Source: Rhodoferax sp. OV413 (lineage in GTDB: Bacteria; Pseudomonadota; Gammaproteobacteria; Burkholderiales; Burkholderiaceae_C). Taken from it: DNA of 7,893 nucleotides. The number at the start of each line of letters is the position of its first letter. The first letter of the stretch is position 1. Under the pieces are notes generated by a model, which was given only the letters and a program-made list of their open reading frames with translations, was not told the DNA's origin and ran no database searches. The DNA is taken from contig CAMATS010000087.1 of assembly GCA_945861195.1 (NCBI GenBank), positions 1 through 7,893 on the forward strand, given 5' to 3'. Below are positions 1 to 5,204 of this stretch, in pieces. A program made the translations under genes and the position numbers.

Positions 1-120
1 GAAAGCCAGCAGGAAAATGAGTACACCACCGGCCAGCGGCAGTACAAACGGAATCGCCGAGACGATTTCTTCAACCGGGTCTGCTGGGATGGGCTGGTCT
101 TGTGCTTCGGGCTTGGACAT
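1..120 (-). CDS. Small membrane protein, N-terminal part only (cut by window edge)
   Basis: An ATG on the minus strand at 120 opens a reading frame that stays open for 40 codons to the window edge, so the C-terminus is missing. The visible protein has a polar, acidic N-terminus (MSKPEAQDQP, then a PADPVEEIV stretch) followed from about residue 21 by a hydrophobic segment (AIPFVLPLAGGVLIFLLAF), the beginning of a membrane helix. It starts 18 bp after the stop of the exporter gene on the same strand, so the two are probably co-transcribed. There is no clear Shine-Dalgarno; only a GGG run lies a few bases upstream. I do not recognise a named family. The layout suggests a small single-helix inner-membrane protein with a cytoplasmic N-terminus, but this rests on one partial sequence. 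Confidence 0.6.
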   Translation of the reverse strand, partial: MSKPEAQDQPIPADPVEEIVSAIPFVLPLAGGVLIFLLAF

Positions 121-138
121 AGGACTACCCGCGGGGGG

Positions 139-1080
139 TCAAGGTTGCTGGACTTCAGATTTTAGCGCCGCTTTAGGGTCAGCCGCTGCAGATGGGCGCG
201 TGCCCAACAGAGCCGCGGCCACGATCATCAGCGCGGCCAGCGCGATGCTCCAGCTGAAGGCCCGCTCGCCCGAGAGCACCAGCAGGGCGGTGGAGGCTAG
301 CGGCGTCAAGTAGCTCAAGATGCCGATCTGCCGCGGATCGCCCCGCTTGAGCGCCATGTCCCACAAAAAAAACGCGGCGCCCATCGGCCCTAGGCCAAGA
401 GCTGCAATCAGCAGCAGGTCCCGCAAGCTAAGGGCTACGCGCGGCTCCAGCGCGGCATGGCAGACCAGCGATAGCAGAGCCGAGACCAGCGCGAAGCCAC
501 CAATGGCAGCAGTTTGGAAGTGCGCTACGCGCCGGGTCAGCAGCGAGTAACCGGCCCATACCAGCGCCGAGAGCAGGGCCAGCAGGTAGCCCCAAGACCA
601 GCCGTTCGGCGTACCCGGGGCTTCGGCCGGGCCAGCCAAAATCACCACGCCAGCCCCCGCAAAGCCCAGCAAAGCGGCGGCAATGTGAACCCGGCGCAGG
701 CGCAGGCCTGGCAGCAGCAGCGGCGAGAGCAAGACCATGAACAGCGGCCACAGGTAATTGATCAGGTTGGCCTGCACCGGTGGCGCCAAGCGCAGGGCCA
801 TGAACAGCAGAAAGTGAAAACCAAACAGCCCGCCCACGCCCAGTGCCAGCGTGGCAGGTGGCACCCGCCAGCGCTTGAGGTCAAAACCTGACAGCGGCAG
901 CGCCAGCAGGCTGCCCACACCTAGCGCCAACCCGGTGAGCAAAAAGGGCGGCACATGGACCAGCGCCACCCCCAGCGCGGCCAGTGTGCCCCACAGAAGG
1001 ATGGCGCCCAGGGCCAACAAACTAGGCGGCAGCCGGCTGGACAGGCTGGCAGTTTGGCTGTGCTGGGGGGTCTCGGGCAT
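139..1080 (-). CDS. EamA/DMT-family permease, YddG-like (aromatic) amino acid exporter
   Basis: This is a 313-residue inner-membrane protein of almost wholly hydrophobic segments, consistent with the ten-helix, two-repeat EamA fold of drug/metabolite transporters. Several landmarks match what I know of the aromatic amino acid exporter YddG: an early LLWGT in helix 1 (29-32), NYLWP at 108-112, VWAGYS at 174-179 opening the second repeat, LWDMAL at 239-244 and SYLTP at 256-260, followed by GE at 271-272. YddG exports Phe, Tyr and Trp and is about 293 residues long, so the length fits; the extra residues form a charged tail. The ATG at 1080 was chosen because the first helix starts about 20 residues later. 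The Shine-Dalgarno is poor. The gene is divergent from a second DMT permease and lies just upstream of a small membrane protein on the same strand. Family assignment is secure; substrate is inferred from resemblance only. Confidence 0.88.
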   Translation of the reverse strand: MPETPQHSQTASLSSRLPPSLLALGAILLWGTLAALGVALVHVPPFLLTGLALGVGSLLALPLSGFDLKRWRVPPATLALGVGGLFGFHFLLFMALRLAPPVQANLINYLWPLFMVLLSPLLLPGLRLRRVHIAAALLGFAGAGVVILAGPAEAPGTPNGWSWGYLLALLSALVWAGYSLLTRRVAHFQTAAIGGFALVSALLSLVCHAALEPRVALSLRDLLLIAALGLGPMGAAFFLWDMALKRGDPRQIGILSYLTPLASTALLVLSGERAFSWSIALAALMIVAAALLGTRPSAAADPKAALKSEVQQP

Positions 1081-1104
1081 GGCCTGCAGTGCGCAAAAGC
1101 AATG

Positions 1105-1110
1105 ACTATA
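1105..1110 (-). promoter_or_regulatory. Possible -10 element for the minus-strand exporter
   Basis: On the minus strand this reads TATAGT, five of six matches to TATAAT, and would start transcription about 18 bases before the exporter ATG at 1080. No good -35 hexamer lies at 16-18 bp; the sequence there reads CAACCC or GCAACC. It is the best AT-rich element in an otherwise GC-rich spacer, but remains a weak prediction. Confidence 0.3.
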
Positions 1111-1163
1111 CGGCGCCTGTGCCCCCAGGGTTGCCGGCCTGGCTGGCCCGTGCAGGGGGGTGC

Positions 1164-1169
1164 GATACT
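1164..1169 (+). promoter_or_regulatory. Possible extended -10 element for the plus-strand exporter
   Basis: GATACT is preceded by TGC, giving the TGn pattern of an extended -10 element, which can work without a strong -35 box. None is visible here. Transcription would start at about 1176-1177, directly at the ATG, so the mRNA would be leaderless. This agrees with the lack of a Shine-Dalgarno near the start codon; the only purine run, G6 at 1155-1160, is 16 bases away. Confidence 0.3.
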
Positions 1170-1176
1170 TAAACCG

Positions 1177-2118
1177 ATGGGTGTTGATGTCTTATCCAGC
1201 GGCGCACAAGCGCCTGTCAAAAGCCGCTTGCTGCTGGTCGGCTTGCTGCTCTTGCTAGGCGTTGGCTGGGGCAGCACGCAGTCGCTGGGCAAGCTGGCGG
1301 TTTCAAGTGGCTACCAGCACTTTGGGCTGATTTTTTGGCAGTGCACCATCGGCGTGCTGCTGCTTGGGCTGGTCAATGTGCTGCGGCGCAAAAGCTTTGC
1401 CATCACGCTGGCCGGCCTGCGCTTTACGTTGGTGATTGCCTGCATCGGCACGATTGTTCCCAATTCAACATTTTTCATCGCAGTGGCCCACTTGCCCGGG
1501 GGTGTCATGTCGATTCTGATCTCCACCATACCGCTGCTGTCATTCCCGCTGGCGCTGGCGCTGGGCATGGACCGTTTCAGCACCCTGCGCCTGCTGGGCT
1601 TGTGCTGCGGCTTTGTGGGCGTGGCATTGATTGCCCTGCCCGAGGCCAGCCTGCCCTCGCCGGCGACGGCGGCCTGGTTGCCGCTGGCCATGGTCGGGCC
1701 GCTTTTTTATGCCTTGGAGGGCAATTACGTCGCCAAATTCAGTGTCGCTGGGCTGGATGCGGTGCATACCATGTTCTGGGCCTCGGCGCTGGCTGCAGCC
1801 CTGGCCTTGCCCCTGGCCCTGTGGTCGGGTCAGTGGATCAACCCCTTGCTTGCCTTTGGCGTGCCAGAGTTCGCCCTGCTGGCCTCGTCATGTGTGCATG
1901 CCCTGGTCTATGCTGGCTATGTCTGGCTGGCGGCCCAGGCCGGAGCCGTTTTTGCGGCGCAGGTCGCCTATGTCGTGACCGGCTCAGGTGTGCTGTGGGC
2001 CATGTTGCTGCTCGGGGAGCGTTTCAGCAGCTGGGTGTGGGCCGCGTTGGCGGTCATGCTGGTAGGCCTTTTCTTGGTGCAGCCGCGGCAGCGCCCGGCT
2101 CCGGTCTTGCCGGCATGA
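1177..2118 (+). CDS. EamA/DMT-family transporter
   Basis: This is a 313-residue polytopic inner-membrane protein with about ten hydrophobic helices in two EamA-type halves. Helix 1 carries GVGWGSTQSLGKLA (28-41), a common opening of DMT permeases. The first half ends with the SILISTIPLLSFPLA segment (112-126) and FVGVALIALP (146-155). The second half starts near WLPLAMVGPLFYALEGNYVAKF (167-188) and ends with GSGVLWAMLLLGERFSSWVW (269-288), the conserved GE(R) near the penultimate helix. The frame is open upstream to 955, but those codons lie antisense to the neighbouring exporter and do not resemble a transporter N-terminus, so I take the ATG at 1177. An in-frame GTG at 1150 is an alternative. 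There is no Shine-Dalgarno. Substrate is unknown; members export amino acids, nucleosides, drugs or other metabolites. The nitrile hydratase genes follow 84 bp downstream on the same strand; a functional link is not shown. Confidence 0.87.
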   Translation: MGVDVLSSGAQAPVKSRLLLVGLLLLLGVGWGSTQSLGKLAVSSGYQHFGLIFWQCTIGVLLLGLVNVLRRKSFAITLAGLRFTLVIACIGTIVPNSTFFIAVAHLPGGVMSILISTIPLLSFPLALALGMDRFSTLRLLGLCCGFVGVALIALPEASLPSPATAAWLPLAMVGPLFYALEGNYVAKFSVAGLDAVHTMFWASALAAALALPLALWSGQWINPLLAFGVPEFALLASSCVHALVYAGYVWLAAQAGAVFAAQVAYVVTGSGVLWAMLLLGERFSSWVWAALAVMLVGLFLVQPRQRPAPVLPA

Positions 2119-2121
2119 TTC

Positions 2122-2136
2122 GGTCCTGTCAGGTCC
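2122..2136. promoter_or_regulatory. 15-bp dyad upstream of the nitrile hydratase genes
   Basis: GGTCCTGTCAGGTCC is a near-perfect odd-centred inverted repeat about T2129 with one mismatched pair. It lies four bases after the exporter stop codon and upstream of the alpha subunit gene. The central spacer is too short for a good RNA hairpin, so a protein-binding operator is a better reading. If transcription starts near 2170 the dyad is centred close to -41. No regulator gene is in the window. Confidence 0.25.
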
Positions 2137-2157
2137 CTGGTGCTCGCCCGGTTGCGC

Positions 2158-2163
2158 TACGAT
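2158..2163 (+). promoter_or_regulatory. Possible -10 element for the nitrile hydratase genes
   Basis: TACGAT (four of six matches to TATAAT) lies in a GC-rich spacer and would start transcription near 2170, leaving a leader of about 33 bases with a good Shine-Dalgarno. No convincing -35 hexamer lies 16-18 bp upstream, which would suit an activator-dependent promoter. Weak prediction; read-through from the upstream transporter is an alternative. Confidence 0.25.
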
Positions 2164-2191
2164 GTCCGGCTTTGAGGCATTGCCCCATGAC

Positions 2192-2195
2192 GGAG
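2192..2195 (+). promoter_or_regulatory. Shine-Dalgarno of the nitrile hydratase alpha gene
   Basis: GGAG is placed 7 bases before the ATG at 2203. It fixes this start against the out-of-frame ATG at 2187. Confidence 0.55.
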
Positions 2196-2202
2196 TCCCG
2201 GT

Positions 2203-2793
2203 ATGCACAGCCCAAGCTTGCCAGTTAGCGCTTCGCTCGAGCAAAGAACCGCGGCCATCGAGGCGGCGCTGGATGCGCGCGGCTTCAAGCCGGCGGATTT
2301 CATTGCCGAACAGGCAGAGATGATCGAGCAGCAGTGGCTACCCGAAAACGGCGCGCGCCTGGTTGCCAAGGCCTGGAGCGATAGCGCTTTTCGGCAGCGC
2401 CTGCTGAGCAACGGCCGGGCCGCGGTGGCTGAACTTGGCTTGGCGATGCCGCAGCACCACCGCCATCTGGTGGCGCTGGAAAATACGCCAGCGGTACACA
2501 ACGTGATTTGCTGCACACTATGTTCCTGCACTGCCTTCACCATCATCGGCTTACCGCCTGACTGGTACAAGGAGCTTGAATACCGGGCCCGGGTGGTGCG
2601 CGAATCGCGCACCCTGCTCAAGGAAATGGGCCTGGAGCTGGCGCCCGAGACCGAAATCCGGGTGTGGGACACCACCGCCGACACACGCTATATCGTGTTG
2701 CCGGAGCGCCCGCCCCACACCAGTGGCTGGTCCGAGCCTCAACTCGCTGCCCTGGTGAGTCGCGACGGCATGATTGGCGTGGCGCGGCTGTAA
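2203..2793 (+). CDS. nthA: Nitrile hydratase alpha subunit, atypical metal site
   Basis: This 196-residue protein is the metal-binding subunit of nitrile hydratase, which converts nitriles to amides in the cytoplasm as an alpha-beta (dimer or tetramer) enzyme. Family landmarks are PENGARLVAKAW (47-58), ENTPAVHN (93-100), the metal claw CTLCSC (104-109), GLPPDWYK (116-123), EYRARVVRE (126-134), EIRVWDTTAD (151-160) and YIVLPERP (163-170). Cys104, Cys107, Ser108 and Cys109 are the expected ligands; in the family the second and third cysteines are oxidised to sulfinate and sulfenate. Thr105 is the residue usual in cobalt enzymes (iron enzymes have Ser), yet the following Thr-Ala and general sequence resemble the iron type. 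Cys103 adds an unusual extra cysteine just before the claw, and Phe112 replaces a normally conserved pocket Trp. A short His cluster (HHRH, 85-88) precedes. Length is normal (about 200). The beta gene follows after 12 bp. Thiocyanate hydrolase gamma is related but fits less well. Confidence 0.93.
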   Translation: MHSPSLPVSASLEQRTAAIEAALDARGFKPADFIAEQAEMIEQQWLPENGARLVAKAWSDSAFRQRLLSNGRAAVAELGLAMPQHHRHLVALENTPAVHNVICCTLCSCTAFTIIGLPPDWYKELEYRARVVRESRTLLKEMGLELAPETEIRVWDTTADTRYIVLPERPPHTSGWSEPQLAALVSRDGMIGVARL

Positions 2794-2795
2794 GC

Positions 2796-2801
2796 GGGGA
2801 G
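2796..2801 (+). promoter_or_regulatory. Shine-Dalgarno of the nitrile hydratase beta gene
   Basis: GGGGAG ends 4 bases before the ATG at 2806, inside the 12-bp gap after the alpha stop codon. It supports initiation at 2806 rather than at the in-frame ATG three codons later (2815), and indicates a two-gene operon. Confidence 0.55.
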
Positions 2802-2805
2802 CACT

Positions 2806-3426
2806 ATGGATGGCATGCATGATTTAGGTGGTAAGCAGGGTTTTGGTCGAGTGCTTTATTCGAACCGGGCAAAGGTGTTTCACGCTCCCTGGGAGCAGCG
2901 GGTGAATGCCATGTATGGGCTGGCGGTCAAGCTCGGCCTGTTCAATATGGACGAATACCGCCATGCCATTGAGCGCATGGAGCCGCGCCATTACCTTGCA
3001 GCGTCTTATTACGAGCGCACCCTGACCAGCCTGGCCACCCTGTGCGTTGAAAAAACCTTGCTCAGCCATGACGAGTTGGAGCAGCGTGCCCAGGGCCGAT
3101 TCCCACTGGCCCTGCCAAGCGCCGCCGGTCGCAGCAACTTGGCTGCTCGCCAAACCTTCAGCCCTGGCCAGCGGGTTCAGGTCAGAACAGACCTGGTGCC
3201 CGGCCATGTACGCATGCCAGCGTATGTACGTGGCAAGCAGGGCGTGGTGGTGGGCGAATCGCCGGCGTATCCTTTTCCGGATGCCCACGCGCATGGCGTG
3301 CAGGCCGTCGATGAGCCAACTTACGATGTGCGCTTTGACGCCCTGCATCTTTGGCCAGATTCAGCCGATGCGGCCTTTGTCCATGTCGGCCTGTTCCAAA
3401 GCTATTTGCAGGCTGCCCCGGCTTAG
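2806..3426 (+). CDS. nthB: Nitrile hydratase beta subunit
   Basis: This 206-residue partner of the preceding alpha subunit begins with the family signature MDGMHDLGGKQGFG (1-14). Further landmarks are FHAPWE (25-30), YRHAIERMEPRHY (51-63), SYYERT (67-72), FSPGQRVQVR (118-127), VPGHVRMPAYVRGK (131-144), PFPDAHAHG (156-164) and EPTYDVRF (170-177), the last part of the SH3-like C-terminal barrel. Compared from memory with the Rhodococcus iron-type beta chain, Arg52 and Arg136 match the two catalytic arginines (Arg56 and Arg141 there) that bond to the oxidised claw cysteines, so the active site looks intact. Tyr68 is kept. Residue 72, usually Tyr in iron-type and Trp in cobalt-type enzymes, is Thr. 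Length is near normal (about 210-230) and the C-terminus ends as expected, so the gene is complete. No third gene (a beta-like activator or a CobW-type activator) follows; the next gene is on the opposite strand. Confidence 0.93.
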   Translation: MDGMHDLGGKQGFGRVLYSNRAKVFHAPWEQRVNAMYGLAVKLGLFNMDEYRHAIERMEPRHYLAASYYERTLTSLATLCVEKTLLSHDELEQRAQGRFPLALPSAAGRSNLAARQTFSPGQRVQVRTDLVPGHVRMPAYVRGKQGVVVGESPAYPFPDAHAHGVQAVDEPTYDVRFDALHLWPDSADAAFVHVGLFQSYLQAAPA

Positions 3427-3514
3427 GGCCACCCCGGCTTCCCCCCCCGGCGGCGCCTTGGCACCGACGCGAATTCCTCGCGTTGGCCATGTTCGCAGTC
3501 TCTGGGTCGGGGTA
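3427..3514. other. Convergent intergenic spacer with C8 tract
   Basis: These 88 bp lie between the stops of the beta subunit gene and the opposing dehydratase gene. They contain an eight-C run at 3441-3448 in a GGC/CCGG-rich block and the stem-loop at 3464-3486. There is no room for a gene. The composition and position resemble short dispersed intergenic repeats of proteobacteria, but only one copy is visible here. Confidence 0.4.
3464..3486. terminator. Stem-loop between convergent genes, possible bidirectional terminator
   Basis: The arms CCGACGCGA and TCGCGTTGG form a 9-bp stem with one G-T pair around the five-base loop ATTCC. The position between two convergent genes suits a terminator or 3'-end-stabilising hairpin for both transcripts. 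There is no U-tract on either side, so classic intrinsic termination is doubtful. Confidence 0.4.
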
Positions 3515-4477
3515 CTAGGCCGCCAAATACTGCGCGAGTTGGGCAATATCGACATTGCCGCCAGAAACGATCACGCCCACCCGCTTGCCCCGCAGGTCCA
3601 GCGCACCCTGCATCGCGGCTGCCATGGCCAGGGCGCCAGTGGGCTCAACCACCATTTTCATGCGGGCGGCGGCAAAGCGCATGGCCTGCACCAGCTGCGC
3701 ATCGCTGACCGTCACGATGTCATCTACCAAAGCCTGAATCACTGGAAAAGTGAGCTGCCCCAGCTGCTGGGTTTGGGCGCCGTCGGCAATCGTCTTTGGC
3801 GTGTCTATTTTGACAATTTGCCCCAGCCGTTTACTTTGTTGTGCATCGTTGCCGGCTTCTGGTTCAACCCCAATCACCCGGCAATCGGGGCTTTGGTGTT
3901 GCGCGGCAACGGCGCAGCCTGAAATCAAGCCACCACCACCCAGACACACCAGCAGCAGGTCCAGCGGACCGGTTTCTTCAAACAGCTCCTTGGCCGCAGT
4001 TCCCTGACCGGCCATCACATGGGCGTGGTCGTAAGGGGGTATCAGCGTCATGCCACGCTCCTCGGCCAAGCGGCGCCCGATCGCTTCACGGTCCTCCGAG
4101 TAGCGGTCGTAGGTAATCACCTCGGCCCCGTAGCCCCGGGTTGCCGTCAGTTTGACCGCTGGCGAATCCAGCGGCATCACAATTGCTGCCGGAATGCCCA
4201 AGAGCTTGGCAGACAGGGCAATGCCCTGGGCATGGTTGCCCGAGCTGAAAGCGCACACCCCGCGCTGGCGCTGCTCGGGGGTGAACTGCGCCAAGGCGTT
4301 GTAGGCGCCGCGAAATTTGAAGGCCCCCATGCGCTGAAAATTTTCGCACTTGAAGAACAGCTGCGCGCCGCTCAACGCATCGGCAGTTTGCGACTGCAGC
4401 ACCGGCGTGCGATGCGCGACGCCACGCAAACGGTCTTGGGCGCTGACAATGTCTGCAAAATCAATCGCAAGCTTCAT
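3515..4477 (-). CDS. PLP-dependent threonine/serine/threo-3-hydroxyaspartate dehydratase
   Basis: This 320-residue fold-type II PLP enzyme deaminates a hydroxy-amino acid (Thr, Ser or 3-hydroxy-Asp) to the keto acid and ammonia. Lys54 in GAFKFRGAYNA is the cofactor Schiff-base lysine. SSGNHAQG (78-85) binds the substrate carboxylate, GGGG (180-183) the PLP phosphate, and SGGN (305-308) lies near the pyridine ring. Glu205, Gly209 and Asp211 reproduce the Mg/Mn site spacing of serine racemase and threo-3-hydroxyaspartate ammonia-lyase. There is no C-terminal ACT domain, so this is not the long, isoleucine-regulated biosynthetic enzyme; it is a short catabolic or detoxifying type. The N-terminal part KCENFQRMGAFKFRGAYNAL (43-62) looks most like the hydroxyaspartate/serine-racemase branch. 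I chose the ATG at 4477 because AGGG (4486-4489) lies 8 bases upstream; an in-frame ATG at 4519 would add 14 unconserved residues. The exact substrate cannot be settled by reading. Confidence 0.9.
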   Translation of the reverse strand: MKLAIDFADIVSAQDRLRGVAHRTPVLQSQTADALSGAQLFFKCENFQRMGAFKFRGAYNALAQFTPEQRQRGVCAFSSGNHAQGIALSAKLLGIPAAIVMPLDSPAVKLTATRGYGAEVITYDRYSEDREAIGRRLAEERGMTLIPPYDHAHVMAGQGTAAKELFEETGPLDLLLVCLGGGGLISGCAVAAQHQSPDCRVIGVEPEAGNDAQQSKRLGQIVKIDTPKTIADGAQTQQLGQLTFPVIQALVDDIVTVSDAQLVQAMRFAAARMKMVVEPTGALAMAAAMQGALDLRGKRVGVIVSGGNVDIAQLAQYLAA

Positions 4478-4485
4478 GATGGGGA

Positions 4486-4489
4486 CCCT
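4486..4489 (-). promoter_or_regulatory. Shine-Dalgarno that decides the dehydratase start
   Basis: On the minus strand AGGG is placed 8 bases before the ATG at 4477. It favours this start over the longer one at 4519, which would also leave only one base before the earliest likely msrA start. Confidence 0.5.
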
Positions 4490-4503
4490 GTTGAAGTGCT
4501 GCG

Positions 4504-4509
4504 ATGCTA
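4504..4509 (-). promoter_or_regulatory. Possible extended -10 element for the dehydratase gene
   Basis: The minus strand reads TGG followed by TAGCAT (four of six matches, TGn-extended). It would start transcription near 4497 and give a leader of about 20 bases containing the Shine-Dalgarno. No good -35 is present. Low confidence. Confidence 0.22.
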
Positions 4510-4520
4510 CCAAAGTCAAT

Positions 4521-5198
4521 ATGCGCCAGCGCCCCTTAGAATTAAGTGTGATTGCAACATCCTCGCGCCTTCCTCAGTGCTATTTTTTTGGTTTGCGGAC
4601 CGCTTGTCTGGCTGGCCTGCTGCTGCTCTGCATACCCTTGGCGCAGGCTCAGGCAAGTGCCAAGGCCACCTTCGCCGGGGGCTGTTTCTGGTGCGTGGAG
4701 GCCGACTTTGACAAGCTCCCCGGTGTGCTTGCTACCACCTCGGGCTACACCGGTGGCACGGTGGCCAACCCCAGCTATGAACAGGTTGCCGCAGACATCA
4801 CCGGGCACGCCGAGGCGGTGGAGGTGGTGTTCGATCCAGCGAAGATCAGCTACCAGCAACTGCTCGAATATTTCTGGCGAACCATTGACCCGACCACCAA
4901 AGACAGCCAGTTTTGCGACCAGGGCTCGCCGTACCGCACCGCTATCTTCGCCCACGGCAGCGAGCAACTCACTATGGCCCAGGCGTCTTTGGCAGCGCTG
5001 CAAAAAAGCAAGCCATTCAAGCCGCCCATCGTGACACAGTTGGTGCTGGCCGGCGTGTTTTATCCGGCTGAGGCCTACCACCAAGACTATTACAAAAAGA
5101 ACCCCGTGCGCTACCAGTACTACCGCTCAAACTGCGGTCGCGACGAGCGCCTCAAGCAGCTCTGGGGCGCGCCGGCGGCGCCCAAGGCTTTGAAATAA
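4521..5198 (+). CDS. msrA: Peptide-methionine (S)-S-oxide reductase MsrA, probably exported
   Basis: MsrA reduces the S-epimer of methionine sulfoxide in proteins. Numbered from the ATG at 4521 (225 residues), the catalytic cysteine is Cys55 in GGCFWC. Glu98 (GHAEAV), Asp133 and Tyr138 (DQGSPYR) lie at exactly the spacings from it that I know for the E. coli enzyme (Cys51, Glu94, Asp129, Tyr134). Cys205 in SNCGRD near the C-terminus is the likely resolving cysteine; Cys58 and Cys132 are extra. Residues about 25-45 form a hydrophobic segment (ACLAGLLLLCIPLAQAQA) preceded by Arg and ending in Ala-X-Ala, a signal peptide, so the enzyme probably works in the periplasm. The frame is open to 4350, but that part is antisense to the dehydratase. 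The start is uncertain: no Shine-Dalgarno precedes 4521, and a GTG at 4548 is also possible. No msrB or msrP is adjacent. It ends 6 bp from the opposing ABC gene. Confidence 0.9.
   Translation: MRQRPLELSVIATSSRLPQCYFFGLRTACLAGLLLLCIPLAQAQASAKATFAGGCFWCVEADFDKLPGVLATTSGYTGGTVANPSYEQVAADITGHAEAVEVVFDPAKISYQQLLEYFWRTIDPTTKDSQFCDQGSPYRTAIFAHGSEQLTMAQASLAALQKSKPFKPPIVTQLVLAGVFYPAEAYHQDYYKKNPVRYQYYRSNCGRDERLKQLWGAPAAPKALK
4537..4542 (+). promoter_or_regulatory. Possible -10 element affecting the msrA start
   Basis: TAGAAT matches TATAAT at five of six positions in the only AT-rich patch here. It would start transcription around 4549, next to the in-frame GTG at 4548, and would then exclude the ATG at 4521. 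No -35 is evident at 16-18 bp. The sequence alone cannot decide between the two starts. Confidence 0.25.
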
Positions 5199-5204
5199 CA
5201 GGTT

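Noticed and set aside
955..1176. Upstream in-frame extension of the plus-strand exporter (74 codons)
   Set aside because: Most of it is antisense to the YddG-like exporter and lacks hydrophobic or conserved character; it is open only because of high GC content.
1335..2228. Long 297-codon plus-strand frame overlapping the second exporter
   Set aside because: Ala/Gly/Arg/Cys-rich composition without motifs; it is the shifted frame of a clear EamA gene.
2203..3426. Thiocyanate hydrolase instead of nitrile hydratase
   Set aside because: That relative has three subunits and a different context after the claw; the GLPPDWYK and MDGMHDLGG motifs and the alpha-beta order fit nitrile hydratase better.
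3047..3922. 291-codon plus-strand frame running from the beta subunit into the dehydratase gene
   Set aside because: It overlaps two well-supported genes out of frame or antisense and shows no family features.
3515..4477. Biosynthetic threonine deaminase (IlvA)
   Set aside because: The protein stops at 320 residues with no ACT regulatory domain, whereas IlvA is about 500 residues.
4350..4520. 57-codon N-terminal extension of MsrA
   Set aside because: It is antisense to the dehydratase N-terminus and would bury the signal peptide in the middle of the protein.
4019..4711. 230-codon plus-strand frame antisense to the dehydratase and overlapping msrA
   Set aside because: No recognisable domains; a shadow of the dehydratase and MsrA coding regions.
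5165..5183. GGGCGC/GCGCCC hairpin at the end of msrA as a terminator
   Set aside because: It lies inside the coding sequence, has only a 6-bp stem and no U-tract; the GC-rich codons explain it.
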